From NCBI GenBank assembly GCA_903845195.1, contig CAIMWO010000024.1, positions 62,001 to 126,000 of the forward strand: a stretch of DNA of 64,000 nucleotides, read 5' to 3'. The notes beneath the pieces are model-generated. The model was not told the origin of the DNA. It saw only the letters and a program-made list of their open reading frames with translations, and ran no database searches. Position 1 is the first letter of the stretch. Every line of letters begins with the position of its first letter. The DNA comes from an uncultured Phycisphaerales bacterium. Its GTDB lineage: Bacteria; Planctomycetota; Phycisphaerae; WQYP01. Of the stretch, positions 34,460 through 43,454 are shown in pieces. The position numbers and the translations under genes were made by a program.

Positions 34460-35332
34460 ATGTCGTTGACGCCCACTAAGGATCCGCAAGTGATCGTGGC
34501 CGACGCTGTCGCATCCATCAGCCATATCGCAACACTTCCCGAAATCACCCTCAAAATCATCGAGCTGGTCGAGAATCCACGGTCGACCGCCCAGGACCTC
34601 CACAAAGTCATCTCGAACGATCCCGCGCTGGTGGCACGCATTCTCAAAGTCGTCAACTCCGCCTTCTACGGCCTGCCTGGCCAGATCGGTTCGATCAATC
34701 GCGCCATCGTGCTGCTGGGACTCAACGCCGTCAAAAATATCGTCATCGCCGCCAGCCTCGCCAAGCTCTTCCGCGGCGGCCGCGTCAGCCCGCAATTCTC
34801 CGCCAAAGACCTCTGGACCCACTCCATCGCCGTCGGCGTCTTCAGCAAGATGATCGTCCATCAACTCAACAACGCCCTGCCCGATGAGGCCTTCCTCGCC
34901 GGCCTCATCCACGACATCGGCATTCTTGTGGAACTCCAGGCGCATCGCGAACCGCTGGTCGAAATCTCCGAACGGGCCAGCCGCGAAGAAACGCGCTACA
35001 TCGACATCGAAACCCAGATCATCGGCGTGGATCACCAGGCGCTCGGCGCCGGCCTGACCACCAAGTGGAAATTCCCCCGCTCGTTCCAGTACGTCACCGG
35101 TTTTCACCATAACCCGATGGCGCTGGCCCAGGAATGCCGCTGGCTGACCAACGTCGTCCACGTGGCCGATCACATCTGCTGCCGCCAGGGAATGGGATAC
35201 TCGCTGACCTGCAAGGGAGAACCGTTGGACCCGGCCGTCCTCGCAGAGCTGGGTCTGACGATGGAATCCCTCGACGAACTTGCCAAGAGCCTGCCGGATG
35301 CGCTGACGGAAACGGAAGCGATGCTGACCTAA
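34460..35332 (+). CDS. HDOD-domain protein
   Basis: 290 residues from ATG 34460, with GGGAGG 5 bases upstream; longer in-frame starts are not needed. The HDOD core spans about 15-215: ISHIATLPEITLKIIELVENP, ISNDPALVARILKVVNSAFYG, INRAIVLLGLNAVKNIVIA, and DEAFLAGLIHDIGILVE, in which an H-D pair is kept. HDOD proteins are signalling modules linked to c-di-GMP, chemotaxis or cell-cycle control. The partner is not evident. Monocistronic, ending in a strong terminator. Confidence 0.88.
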   Translation: MSLTPTKDPQVIVADAVASISHIATLPEITLKIIELVENPRSTAQDLHKVISNDPALVARILKVVNSAFYGLPGQIGSINRAIVLLGLNAVKNIVIAASLAKLFRGGRVSPQFSAKDLWTHSIAVGVFSKMIVHQLNNALPDEAFLAGLIHDIGILVELQAHREPLVEISERASREETRYIDIETQIIGVDHQALGAGLTTKWKFPRSFQYVTGFHHNPMALAQECRWLTNVVHVADHICCRQGMGYSLTCKGEPLDPAVLAELGLTMESLDELAKSLPDALTETEAMLT

Positions 35333-35394
35333 TATTGTCGGCAGGGGAGAAAACGGGACGCCGATGACACTTCTACGGCATCCCGTGGCAAGGC

Positions 35395-35437
35395 CAAAAA
35401 AGAAGGCCCGAACACCAGTTCGGGCCTTCTGAGTTTT
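35395..35437. terminator. Strong bidirectional terminator
   Basis: AGAAGGCCCGAA (35401-35412) pairs perfectly with TTCGGGCCTTCT (35419-35430) with a 6-base loop, followed by GAGTTTTTTG and preceded by CAAAAA. Lies between the convergent HDOD and lipoprotein genes. Confidence 0.9.
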
Positions 35438-35453
35438 TTGCGGGGATGGCACA

Positions 35454-35807
35454 TCATTCCGGCGGCGGCGGCGGTGGCGGAGCATTGTCGCCGGCCGGCG
35501 GAGTCGTCGTGTCCATATTGTCCGGTTTCTCCGGAGCCTTCGGGGTCGTCGCCGGGGCCGAAGCCGGTGCGGGTGCAGGCCCAGGGCTATATCCGGGGCT
35601 GGTATCCAAGCCGTGCGCCTGCGCCTTGCCATCGAACCACTCCGTCATCTGGACGAGCGTGGGGTCATTGGCCTTCGCGGGATGAGGAGAGACGCCGTCC
35701 AGCGCCGGGTCGTACGCCACAGGCACATCGGTGCGTCCGCAGCCCACCATCAGGCAGGCGCTCGCGGTAAGGATGGCCAGAAATGACAGGCTCGCCGCTC
35801 GTTTCAT
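35454..35807 (-). CDS. Proline-rich lipoprotein
   Basis: 117 residues. Signal peptide with lipobox LMVGC (Cys23), then a short domain (VPVAYDPALDGVSPHPAKANDP...MTEWFDGKA), and a disordered C-terminal half rich in Pro/Ala ending in seven consecutive prolines and Glu. Lipid-anchored on the periplasmic side. Unknown function. The start is just 48 bases downstream of the livMG fusion stop, so it may be the last gene of that operon. Confidence 0.65.
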   Translation of the reverse strand: MKRAASLSFLAILTASACLMVGCGRTDVPVAYDPALDGVSPHPAKANDPTLVQMTEWFDGKAQAHGLDTSPGYSPGPAPAPASAPATTPKAPEKPDNMDTTTPPAGDNAPPPPPPPE

Positions 35808-35855
35808 AGGTCGCTCCTCGTGACGTGGAAAACCAGCACGTCGATACCCTATAGC

Positions 35856-37940
35856 CTACTCCTGTTTGGCCGATGCGCCAAGATACGCTTCGATGACCGC
35901 AGGATTTTTGCGAATTTCGTCCGGGGTGCCCGCCGCAATCGTCTTTCCGTAATCCAGCACGACGATCCGCTGGCAGATGCCCATGATCACCTTCATATCG
36001 TGCTCGATAATGAGGATCGTCAGGCCGAAACGGGCCCGAATCGTGCGGATCATCTCCATCAATTCACGCTTTTCCGTGGGATTCATGCCCGCGGCAGGCT
36101 CATCGAGCAGGAACAGCTTCGGACGCGTCGCCAGGGCCCGGGCAATCTCCAGCCGCCGCTGGTCGCCGTAACTGAGGCTCCCCGCCTGTTCGTTGGCCAG
36201 ATGCGCCAGCCCGAAAAGGTCGAGATACCCCAACGCATGCCGGCGGCTCTGTTTTTCCTCCGCAAAGAACCACGGCGTCCGCATCACCGCCGAAATGATC
36301 CCCTGCCGATGGTGCGCGTGCTGGGCGATCTGCACGTTATCGAGCACCGAGAGATTGCCGAACACGCGGATATTCTGAAACGTCCGCGCAATACCGCGAT
36401 TCGAAATGACGTGCGGCCTGCGACCCGCGATCGACCGCCCCGCAAACCGTATCTCGCCGGCCGTCGGCCGATACACACCGGTAAGCACATTAAACGCCGT
36501 CGTCTTGCCGGCCCCGTTGGGACCGATCAGCCCGACAAGCTCACCATGCCGCAGTTCCAAATTGAAGTCGTCCACCGCCCGCAAACCGCCGAACTGCATG
36601 CACACGTGCGAAACCTGCAGCAGCGGCCCATCGGTGCCGGCTTCCCATTCGGCTTCCTTCTCTGTTATCAGCGTGGCCACGCCCGGAGGCAGTTCGCCCC
36701 GGGCATTCCCCAAACCCGTCGGCAACCCGGCCCACACCATGAGCGGACCTAAACTGCCGCCGTAGAAATCCACACCTGGCCTGCGCAGAATCAGCCGCAC
36801 GAACCATTTGAACAGATCCGAAATCTCGTACCGTCCAAACAACCCCCGCGGCATAAATAACATCGAAAGAATGATGAACAGCGAATAGAACACCATACGC
36901 CATTTTTCCATGGTGTTCGCATCGACAATCGACGGAGGCACCCACGAACGCAGAACTTCCGGCACCAGCGTCAGGATGATCGCAGCCAGCACCGCCCCGG
37001 TGATCGATCCCTGCCCGCCCAGAATGACCATCGCCACAATCTCGATGGAGCGCATAAACCGGAACGATGAAGGATTCACCAGCGACTTGTGATGCGAGAA
37101 TAACCCCCCCGCCACACCCGCCAGCGCCGCACCGATGACAAACGCCGTCACCTTATAACGCGTCGTCGACACCCCGACAGATTCCGATGCGATCCCGTCT
37201 TCGCGCACCGCCAGCAGCGCCCGGCCGCTGGTGGCGTACTTGATGTTGTGCACGATGTAGATGGTCAACACCGCCACGGCAAACACCCAGAATACGCCCA
37301 CGTAATAGTTATTATTCTCACCATAGTCCTGCACGACCTTCAGCAAAGGCGAATCCGGATTGGCGTCGATCTGCGCCGAAATCCACTCCCCTCGCATCCC
37401 CGTAAGCGAAAGCCCCGTGGAACGCCCGAGGAACTCCGTATTGGTAATCAGCACGGCAAGAATTTCGCCAAAGCCCAGCGTCGCGATCGCCAGATAATCG
37501 CCGCGCAAACGCAACGTCGGCAGACCGACCAGCAATCCCAGCACCGCAGCAACCAATCCCCCGCCCACCATGCCCGTCAGCATGATCATCTGAAACGCCC
37601 AATTCGCCGACAGATGACATGGTCCGTACATCCAGAACCGCAATTGCGGCTCAAACCACAATCCCGCGATCAGCACGGATGTATACGCCCCCGCCGCCAG
37701 AAACCCCGCATGCCCCAGCGAAAATTGCCCCGCGATGCCCAGGATCAAATTCAGCGACACCGCCAGCGTGATGGCAATCCCGATGTCCAGCAAGATTTCG
37801 TGCCCATACGAACTCAGCACCGGAATGAAATGCACGACCGGCGTGGCCGAATCGAGCACCCACCCCGCCAACGCCAGCACCGCCAGCACCAGCAAAAACC
37901 CCGCCCCGTGAATGAATGATTTGAAGTAAGTCCTGAGCAA
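35856..37940 (-). CDS. Branched-chain amino acid-type ABC permease (LivM) fused to ATPase (LivG)
   Basis: 694 residues. Residues 1-400 are a LivM permease with about ten TM helices ([57 protein letters not shown]). Residues 440-690 are a LivG ATPase: Walker [16 protein letters not shown] (about 468-482), [15 protein letters not shown] signature, [15 protein letters not shown]. Such fusions are known for this family. A second ATPase (LivF) would normally follow; none is present, so the importer may use a homodimeric ATPase or an unlinked LivF. Membrane importer with the LivH and binding protein genes upstream. Confidence 0.9.
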   Translation of the reverse strand: MLRTYFKSFIHGAGFLLVLAVLALAGWVLDSATPVVHFIPVLSSYGHEILLDIGIAITLAVSLNLILGIAGQFSLGHAGFLAAGAYTSVLIAGLWFEPQLRFWMYGPCHLSANWAFQMIMLTGMVGGGLVAAVLGLLVGLPTLRLRGDYLAIATLGFGEILAVLITNTEFLGRSTGLSLTGMRGEWISAQIDANPDSPLLKVVQDYGENNNYYVGVFWVFAVAVLTIYIVHNIKYATSGRALLAVREDGIASESVGVSTTRYKVTAFVIGAALAGVAGGLFSHHKSLVNPSSFRFMRSIEIVAMVILGGQGSITGAVLAAIILTLVPEVLRSWVPPSIVDANTMEKWRMVFYSLFIILSMLFMPRGLFGRYEISDLFKWFVRLILRRPGVDFYGGSLGPLMVWAGLPTGLGNARGELPPGVATLITEKEAEWEAGTDGPLLQVSHVCMQFGGLRAVDDFNLELRHGELVGLIGPNGAGKTTAFNVLTGVYRPTAGEIRFAGRSIAGRRPHVISNRGIARTFQNIRVFGNLSVLDNVQIAQHAHHRQGIISAVMRTPWFFAEEKQSRRHALGYLDLFGLAHLANEQAGSLSYGDQRRLEIARALATRPKLFLLDEPAAGMNPTEKRELMEMIRTIRARFGLTILIIEHDMKVIMGICQRIVVLDYGKTIAAGTPDEIRKNPAVIEAYLGASAKQE

Positions 37941-38009
37941 CGTATCCCCGTATCAATTCCCGGTCTTCATCATTTTGCCGACACCATGCCGCACACCACG
38001 CCTCCGCCG

Positions 38010-38984
38010 TCAAACCTTTTCCGCCACCGCCTTGCCAAAAATCCCTTCCGGACGCAGCAGCAGCACCAAGATGAGAATCAAAAACGCAATCGCATCCTTA
38101 TACGGACTGAGAATCGCCGAATGATGATATTGAATCGACGAGACATACGTTTCAATGAGCCCCAGCGCCAGCCCGCCCGCAGCCGCGCCCGGAATGTTCC
38201 CGATGCCCCCGATCACCGCCGCCACAAACGCCTTCAGACCCGGAATCAACCCCATCAGCGGCGTACACTGATTGCGATTGAGTCCCCACAAACATCCGCC
38301 AATCGCCGCCAGCATGCTCCCCAGCACAAACGTAAACGAAATGACGTTATCGATATTGATACCCATCAGTTTCGCCGCATCGTAATTCTGACTGACCGCG
38401 CGCATCGCCTTGCCCATCTTCGTATATTTGACCATCACAAACAGGCACACCAGCGTCACAAAAGTCGTCGCCAGCACGATCAAATCCTTCGGCACCACGC
38501 TGATGCCCAGCACGTTCTGAAACCACGCAATACTCTCCCCCGAACCCGCAATCGGCTGGTACGGCATCGGATCCGGCCCAAAGAAACTCTGCCCGGCAAA
38601 TGTCCATTTCATCTGCGCCAAGTATTCAATCAAAAGCGATACGCCGATCGCCGTGATCAGCGCCGACAGTTTCGGACTCCGTCGCAACGGTCGATAAGCC
38701 ACGCGCTCAATCACATATCCCACCGCTCCGCACACCATCATCGCCACCACGATGCCGATCACAGCATGCCAGATCAACTGCTCCGGCGAGGGATTACCCA
38801 CCGTCGGCGGATTCAGGTATCGCGCCACATACGCCCCCACAAACGCCCCGATCATAAACACATCGCCATGCGCAAAATTGATCAGGCGCAGCACCCCATA
38901 AACCATCGTATAACCCAGCGCAATCAGCGCATAGGACGACCCATCATTAAGGGCGATGATCAGGTTCTGCAGAAAGTAGGACAT
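38010..38984 (-). CDS. livH: Branched-chain amino acid-type ABC permease LivH
   Basis: 324 residues, about eight TM helices: LNDGSSYALIALGYTMVYGVLRLINFAHGDVFMIGAFVG is the typical LivH start, followed by the family EAA-like loop GKAMRAVSQNYDAAKLMGIN and a GIGNIPGAAAGGLALGLIE segment. Forms a heterodimeric channel with the LivM half of the fused protein. Likely co-transcribed; 69 bases upstream of the fusion gene. Confidence 0.92.
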   Translation of the reverse strand: MSYFLQNLIIALNDGSSYALIALGYTMVYGVLRLINFAHGDVFMIGAFVGAYVARYLNPPTVGNPSPEQLIWHAVIGIVVAMMVCGAVGYVIERVAYRPLRRSPKLSALITAIGVSLLIEYLAQMKWTFAGQSFFGPDPMPYQPIAGSGESIAWFQNVLGISVVPKDLIVLATTFVTLVCLFVMVKYTKMGKAMRAVSQNYDAAKLMGINIDNVISFTFVLGSMLAAIGGCLWGLNRNQCTPLMGLIPGLKAFVAAVIGGIGNIPGAAAGGLALGLIETYVSSIQYHHSAILSPYKDAIAFLILILVLLLRPEGIFGKAVAEKV

Positions 38985-39043
38985 AATTTTTAAAGGGCCA
39001 GGGTTTAGGGGCTAACCCCCGCCCCTCACCCCTCACCCCTTGG

Positions 39044-40213
39044 TCACGGTTCAATCCGTTTGACCATGTTGTATTTTCCGTTCTTGATTTCCAGCACCAC
39101 CGCCGGCTTAACCGCATTGCGGTCCTTGCCGATCGTGATCTTCCCCGTCACACCCGGAAAGTCCTTCGTCTCCGCCAGGGCCTCGCGCAGTTTCGGTCCG
39201 TCGGTAGTCTTGGCCCGGTCGATGGCGTCGAAAAGAATATTCGCGGCATCATAGGCCAGCACCGCCATCGCATCGGGCTCTTCCTTGTACTTCTCCTTGA
39301 AGCGTTTGACGAACGCCTGCACCGTGGGGTCCGGATCGCCCGAATAATAGTGATTCGTAAAGTAGCACCCCTCGACCGCCGCCCCCCCGTTCTTAAGCGT
39401 CACATCCGAATCCCACCCGTCGCCGCCGATGAACGGACACGTGATCCCCAGTTCACGCGCCTGTTTCACGATCAATGCAATCTCGGTGTAATACCCCGGC
39501 AGGAAAACAATATCCGGCTTGGCATTCTTGATATTCGTCAGCTGCGTTTTGAAACTGGTATCGTCCTGCTGATAGCTCTCGCGTGCCACGATCTCGCCGC
39601 CCAGCTTCGGAAACTCACCCTCCAGCACTTTCGTCAGCCCGGTGGAATAATCATTCCGGATGTCCGTCAGCAGCGCCGCCCGTTTCAGCTTCAAATCGTT
39701 GGCCGTGAACTTCGCAATGGCCACCCCCTGAAAATCATCGACGAAACAACTGCGAAAAATGTACGACCCCAGTTTCGTCACCTTGGGATTGGTGCTCGCC
39801 GGCGAAAGCATCGGAATCCTGGCCTTCTGGCACGACGGCGCCGCCGCGATCGACCGCGCGCTGGCCACCTCCCCCAGCACCGCCACCACATGGTCCTGTT
39901 CGATCAACTTCAGCACCGCCAGCGGCGTCTTGTCCGCCGAACTCTCCGTGTCCGCAGTGCTGATTTCCACCGCCCGGCCCAGCACGCCCCCCTTCTTGTC
40001 GCGCTCTTCCGCCGCCAGCCGGATTCCCTTATCCGACGACTGCCCGAACGTGCTCGTGCCCCCCGTCATCGACTGTAGGCTGCCAACAACAATCGGATCG
40101 GCCTTGCCCAGCACGATCGATTTATCGTCCGCCGATGCCGCCGGGATCATCCATGCCCCCGCCAGAATCACTGCGGCCGCCGCCATTTTGAGAGTTCGTC
40201 CAAATTCCCACAT
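39044..40213 (-). CDS. livK: Periplasmic leucine/amino-acid-type binding protein
   Basis: 389 residues from ATG 40213 (AAGGGAG upstream); the longer frame from 40249 lacks a signal. Signal peptide ends near ASADDK. Type I periplasmic binding fold: IVVGSLQSMTGGTSTFGQSSDKGIRLAAEE, VAVLGEVASARSIAAAPSCQKARIPMLSPASTNP, DNYSTG-like segments and a C-terminal TGKITIGKDRNAVKP. Delivers amino acids or related amides to the LivH/LivMG channel. The exact ligand cannot be told. Confidence 0.9.
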   Translation of the reverse strand: MWEFGRTLKMAAAAVILAGAWMIPAASADDKSIVLGKADPIVVGSLQSMTGGTSTFGQSSDKGIRLAAEERDKKGGVLGRAVEISTADTESSADKTPLAVLKLIEQDHVVAVLGEVASARSIAAAPSCQKARIPMLSPASTNPKVTKLGSYIFRSCFVDDFQGVAIAKFTANDLKLKRAALLTDIRNDYSTGLTKVLEGEFPKLGGEIVARESYQQDDTSFKTQLTNIKNAKPDIVFLPGYYTEIALIVKQARELGITCPFIGGDGWDSDVTLKNGGAAVEGCYFTNHYYSGDPDPTVQAFVKRFKEKYKEEPDAMAVLAYDAANILFDAIDRAKTTDGPKLREALAETKDFPGVTGKITIGKDRNAVKPAVVLEIKNGKYNMVKRIEP

Positions 40214-40263
40214 AGCGCACTCCCTTCGATCGCCTGAAGCGTCTACCAATATTTATCTCAAGA

Positions 40264-40917
40264 CTACTTTTCCGGAGACGGCGCCGTCGAGGCCGGCGCG
40301 GTCGTCAGATCCCCAGTCACAGGCACCTTCTTTTCCGCGGGATTAATGGCCAGCGAACGGGCAAACAGATCCCGATGCGCCTGCAGATGCATGTCCAGCG
40401 CCTTGGCTTCATCGTTCTTCGCCAAAATTCTGCCGCGCATCCGCGCCCGCCCGATCGTATCATTAAACGTCACGCTCGCTTCGGTCAGGCGCAGATCGCC
40501 ATCCATCACGCGTGCCTCGATGGTCTTCGAACCCTTCTTGCCCCACAGCCGCACGAAACCCGCCCCCTCGTACACGCCGACCGCATTGGGCGACATCAGC
40601 ACGTAACGGTACGTGGCGTTCAGCGAGGTCTTGTTCATCGAAGTCTTCCCGCCCACCGGTCGCCAGAAAATCCTGGCCGTAAATATCTGATCGACGCTCT
40701 GCCCCGTCACCTTGTCCACCGTCGTGCTTCGCGCCACGACATACATCGTGCCGTCCTCATCGTACCGATAGTACGCATCCCCGAACTTCGGCTGAATCAC
40801 CGCGCCCTTTTTGGCAATCGGTTCGATCTGCAACGGCCGGTATGCAGCGCACCCCCCCGCCAGCATCACCCCGCACAAGAGCACCACGCACATCGTCGTT
40901 TTCATCATCAGTTTCAT
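40264..40917 (-). CDS. Lipoprotein of unknown function
   Basis: 217 residues from ATG 40917; signal peptide KLMMKTTMCVVLLCGVMLAGGC with lipobox LAGGC (Cys23). Mature protein: beta-rich domain (QPKFGDAYYRYDEDGTMYVVARS), and a low-complexity Pro/Thr C-terminus (GDLTTAPASTAPSPEK). The stretch from about 80 to 190 (RIFWRPVGGKTSMNKTSLNATY...YEGAGFVRLWG) looks like a curved sheet; no family recognised. Lies upstream of the binding protein by 50 bases. Confidence 0.65.
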   Translation of the reverse strand: MKLMMKTTMCVVLLCGVMLAGGCAAYRPLQIEPIAKKGAVIQPKFGDAYYRYDEDGTMYVVARSTTVDKVTGQSVDQIFTARIFWRPVGGKTSMNKTSLNATYRYVLMSPNAVGVYEGAGFVRLWGKKGSKTIEARVMDGDLRLTEASVTFNDTIGRARMRGRILAKNDEAKALDMHLQAHRDLFARSLAINPAEKKVPVTGDLTTAPASTAPSPEK

Positions 40918-40993
40918 GGGCAGTAGTGTATCGGCATCGCACCCGCCGAGCCAGCCATTCGGCCACGAACGTCGACAACGGCGTATCGGGTGC

Positions 40994-41031
40994 CATGGTC
41001 CTGATTGGGAAGGGACCCAATTAGGACCATG
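40994..41031. repeat. Long near-perfect inverted repeat
   Basis: CATGGTCCTGATTGGG (40994-41009) and CCCAATTAGGACCATG (41016-41031) pair at 15 of 16 positions around a 6-base loop. It lies between the stop of the DUF971 gene and the start of the lipoprotein gene. No T-run follows on either strand, so it is not a standard terminator; it could be a regulator-binding palindrome or mRNA-stabilising hairpin. Confidence 0.65.
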
Positions 41032-41053
41032 CTTAGCGCGCCGACCGCTCAAG

Positions 41054-41419
41054 CTATGGCCCCCTGTCCGCCGCCGGCTTGGTAATCGCCGGCTCCCGCC
41101 CACCCGCAAGTTGCTCATCCAACTCGCGCAAATACTTAAAAGTATAAATCCCCGCATCGTGCCCGTCCGACCACTCGATCCGCAGCGCGTAATTCCCCAC
41201 CAGCTCCGCCCCCAGCGCCGTAATCGGCCCGTCATACGTCGTCTTGACGATCGGCATCATCTGCCGCCCCAGAATATCCCGTTCGCCCTGACACCCCGCG
41301 CACGGGCAGAATTTCCGCAATGCCCGCAAAGGCAGAACAGTCGCATGACCGTCGCCCCACGTAATCTCCAGGGCCTCGGTCTTTTTCAGATGCAGTTGAG
41401 TAGGTTCAAATCTATCCAT
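41054..41419 (-). CDS. DUF971 (GBBH-like N-terminal domain) protein
   Basis: 121 residues. PTQLHLKKTEALEITWGDGHATVLPLRALRKFCPCAGC, then NYALRIEWSDGHDAGIYTFKYLREL: the DUF971 module also found at the N-terminus of gamma-butyrobetaine hydroxylase. The two Cys in C-P-C-A-G-C and the terminal His may bind zinc or an Fe-S cluster; homologues have been linked to Fe-S protein assembly or repair. Stand-alone form. The Pro/Lys-rich end (GREPAITKPAADRGP) is not conserved in the family. Confidence 0.85.
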   Translation of the reverse strand: MDRFEPTQLHLKKTEALEITWGDGHATVLPLRALRKFCPCAGCQGERDILGRQMMPIVKTTYDGPITALGAELVGNYALRIEWSDGHDAGIYTFKYLRELDEQLAGGREPAITKPAADRGP

Positions 41420-41514
41420 GCCTCAAGCCTATCAGGATTTGACGTGTATTACATCCCCACCGATGTTCCGGATTGGCCTCGGGTTTTCCAATGAATCGGT
41501 CGGGGCCTGTCTTT

Positions 41515-41624
41515 CAGCCCGAAGGGCTGGTAGATGATAGCCGGGGGCAGAGCGAGCGACCGAAGGAAGCGAGCGCCGCCCCCGGTACCCATCACCACAT
41601 TCCTCGGGGACTCCGCAGGAGTCC
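41515..41624. repeat. Multi-hairpin repeat element (relative of the 43243-43405 MITE)
   Basis: Three consecutive hairpins: CAGCCC-GAA-GGGCTG (41515-41529), a long stem GCCGGGGGC / GCCCCCGGT (41540-41548 with 41578-41586) whose loop contains GACCGAAGGAAGC, and GGACTCC-GCA-GGAGTCC (41608-41624). The hairpin order, the ATAGCC start of the second stem and the loop word GACCGAAGGRAGC are all shared with the element at 43243-43405. Intergenic between DUF971 and mnmE. Confidence 0.65.
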
Positions 41625-41689
41625 AACCCCCGTGGTAATAGTCCAATGCCAAATCCCCTAATGCCGCGACAGAAACATTGGCAGACCCA

Positions 41690-42871
41690 TTAGGACGCCG
41701 TTACATCCCCTGTGAGGCTATGCAACAATGCCATCGCCCTGGCCGGTGAATCGACCATGGCCGCCTGGCCGAGTAGTCCCCGCTGCCGCGCACTAAAAGC
41801 CCAAGGCTCACCCTCCCGCACCCCCGCCAAATCCAATTGCCCCAGCACCGCCTCCATCAGCACCTCCAACCCCCGATGCTCCAACGCCGACACCGCCACC
41901 CCCATCGGCAAAAGCTCGCGATAATCCCATCCCGCCGGCCGATCCGCTTTGTTCACCGCCACCACCACCGGTCGCCCAACCTGGCCCGTCAGCAACGCCC
42001 CCTCCTCGCTCGTCGGCGCACGTGTGCCATCCAGCAACACCACCACCACGTCCGCCGCCCGGGCCTGCTCATGCGTCCGCAAAATCGACTCCGCCTCAAT
42101 CTCCTCCGGCGCCTCCCGCACACCCGCGGTATCCACCAGCACCACCGGCACCGTCACCGCCTCCGCACCTCGCGCCGCAAACACCGCCTGCGCATCCACC
42201 CAATCCCGTGTCGTTCCCGCAATGGAGGATGTAATCGACACCGGCCGCCCCAGCAGCGCATTGGCCAGCGTACTCTTGCCGACATTAGGCGCACCGATAA
42301 TCGCCACCCGCACCGGCGCCAGCAACCGATCGAGCGCCGCCGATCGCGTCAGCAACCACTGCACCGCCGAATGAAACTGCCACATCCGCTCGCCATTTCC
42401 CTCCCCCTCCAGCCACTCAATCCACTCCCGCGCCCACCCCCTCAGCCCCGTCTCACCCTGCTCCGCCAGCAACCTCACCCCCGTCTCCGTCACCGCCGAC
42501 GGCACAGCCACCGCGATCTCCCCCTCCAGCACATTCCCCAACACCCCCATCTCCGCCGCCCGCCCCGCATCGATCACCATCGCCCCCGCCTCGCTCAGCG
42601 CCCGCAGCACCGCATCCATCACCGCCAAACCGCCATGCAGATGCAATTCAAATCGGTCCTGCGCCACACGCAGCACCAGCGCCTCATCCAATGTCTCACC
42701 GCCCCCCCCAGATACCAGCATCATCCGTTTCATCCCCCCCACCGCCAGCGCGCTAACCTTCGCCGTCCCACCCAATTGCCCCACCACCGCCGAGGCCTCC
42801 GCTCCCGCGACCAGCACCACCGCAATCGCCCCCACCCCGCGCGCCGTCATTTGCAGAACCACCGTCTTCAT
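41690..42871 (-). CDS. mnmE: MnmE-like tRNA modification GTPase lacking the C-terminal CIGK motif
   Basis: 393 residues from ATG 42871. The GTPase domain, inserted in a helical domain, is intact: G1 GAPNVGKST, G2 region with AGTTRDWVDA, G3 DTAGV, G4 NKAD. The N-terminal folate-binding domain is recognisable (HLHGGLAVMDAVL) but divergent from the usual D-T-I-A-A-x-A-T-P start. MnmE normally ends FCIGK, with the Cys needed for wobble-uridine modification; here the protein stops at LLHSLTGDVTAS, roughly 20 residues early, and no frame after the stop restores it. GTPase may thus work differently or be a divergent paralogue. Confidence 0.8.
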   Translation of the reverse strand: MKTVVLQMTARGVGAIAVVLVAGAEASAVVGQLGGTAKVSALAVGGMKRMMLVSGGGGETLDEALVLRVAQDRFELHLHGGLAVMDAVLRALSEAGAMVIDAGRAAEMGVLGNVLEGEIAVAVPSAVTETGVRLLAEQGETGLRGWAREWIEWLEGEGNGERMWQFHSAVQWLLTRSAALDRLLAPVRVAIIGAPNVGKSTLANALLGRPVSITSSIAGTTRDWVDAQAVFAARGAEAVTVPVVLVDTAGVREAPEEIEAESILRTHEQARAADVVVVLLDGTRAPTSEEGALLTGQVGRPVVVAVNKADRPAGWDYRELLPMGVAVSALEHRGLEVLMEAVLGQLDLAGVREGEPWAFSARQRGLLGQAAMVDSPARAMALLHSLTGDVTAS

Positions 42872-43090
42872 CGCTTCATTAGAAGCGCGAGCCCGCGATT
42901 CTCCAAATCGTTTCCATGAGGCGTGGCAACTTTTCCGGGAACCCCGTTTCGTGTGCCATGCCTTACGGGGCAGGGGCCCCGTCAGACATGCTCGCGGAGG
43001 CACCCGTCAATTCAATCGGAATGCTCCACTCGGACAATCGCATCCTCCAATTTCCCCTCCCTGTTCCGTTGTGACGAGGAGGACGATCCT

Positions 43091-43145
43091 CAGATTTCAC
43101 AGATTCTTGCCCCGTAAAATCTGTGAAATCTGTGAAATCTGTGGT
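43091..43145. repeat. AAATCTGTG tandem and inverted repeat
   Basis: CAGATTTCACAGATT (43091-43105) is a perfect inverted copy of AATCTGTGAAATCTG (43118-43132), and the right side continues as three tandem AAATCTGTG words ending GTGGTC. Part of the dispersed word-repeat family. Confidence 0.65.
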
Positions 43146-43242
43146 CAAACAAAAAAAACAATGGCCCATGAAAACCGGACGCCCCAGAGTGCTCACTCGT
43201 GCGGCCTCTGTAGTGCCAGTAGAATAGACTCCAACTAAGGCG

Positions 43243-43405
43243 GGCTCTGTTGAAATCCTCTTTGGCCCCAACGGGGCCCGCGTGAATAGCCAGGGGTGAC
43301 CGAAGGGAGCCCCTGGAAAAAGGCCCACAAGATGCCGCCGAGCCCCAAAGGGGCGATCGATCTCGCGTTCCTCGCAAGTCGAATCTCGAGGGCTTCAACA
43401 AAGCC
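43243..43405. mobile_element. MITE-like element with 18-bp terminal inverted repeats and flanking 9-bp direct repeats
   Basis: 163 bases bounded by GGCTCTGTTGAAATCCTC (43243-43260) and GAGGGCTTCAACAAAGCC (43388-43405), inverted copies at 15 of 18 positions. Immediately outside lie ACTAAGGCG (43234-43242) and ACTAACGCG (43406-43414), 8 of 9 identical, a possible target-site duplication. Inside are three hairpins: GGCCCC-AAC-GGGGCC, CCAGGGG/CCCCTGG with the loop word GACCGAAGGGAGC, and GCCCC-AAA-GGGGC. No coding capacity. A transposase would have to act from elsewhere. Confidence 0.7.
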
Positions 43406-43454
43406 ACTAACGCGCTGATTATTGTTTTTGGGCCATCCTTCTCAGGAGCTACAC

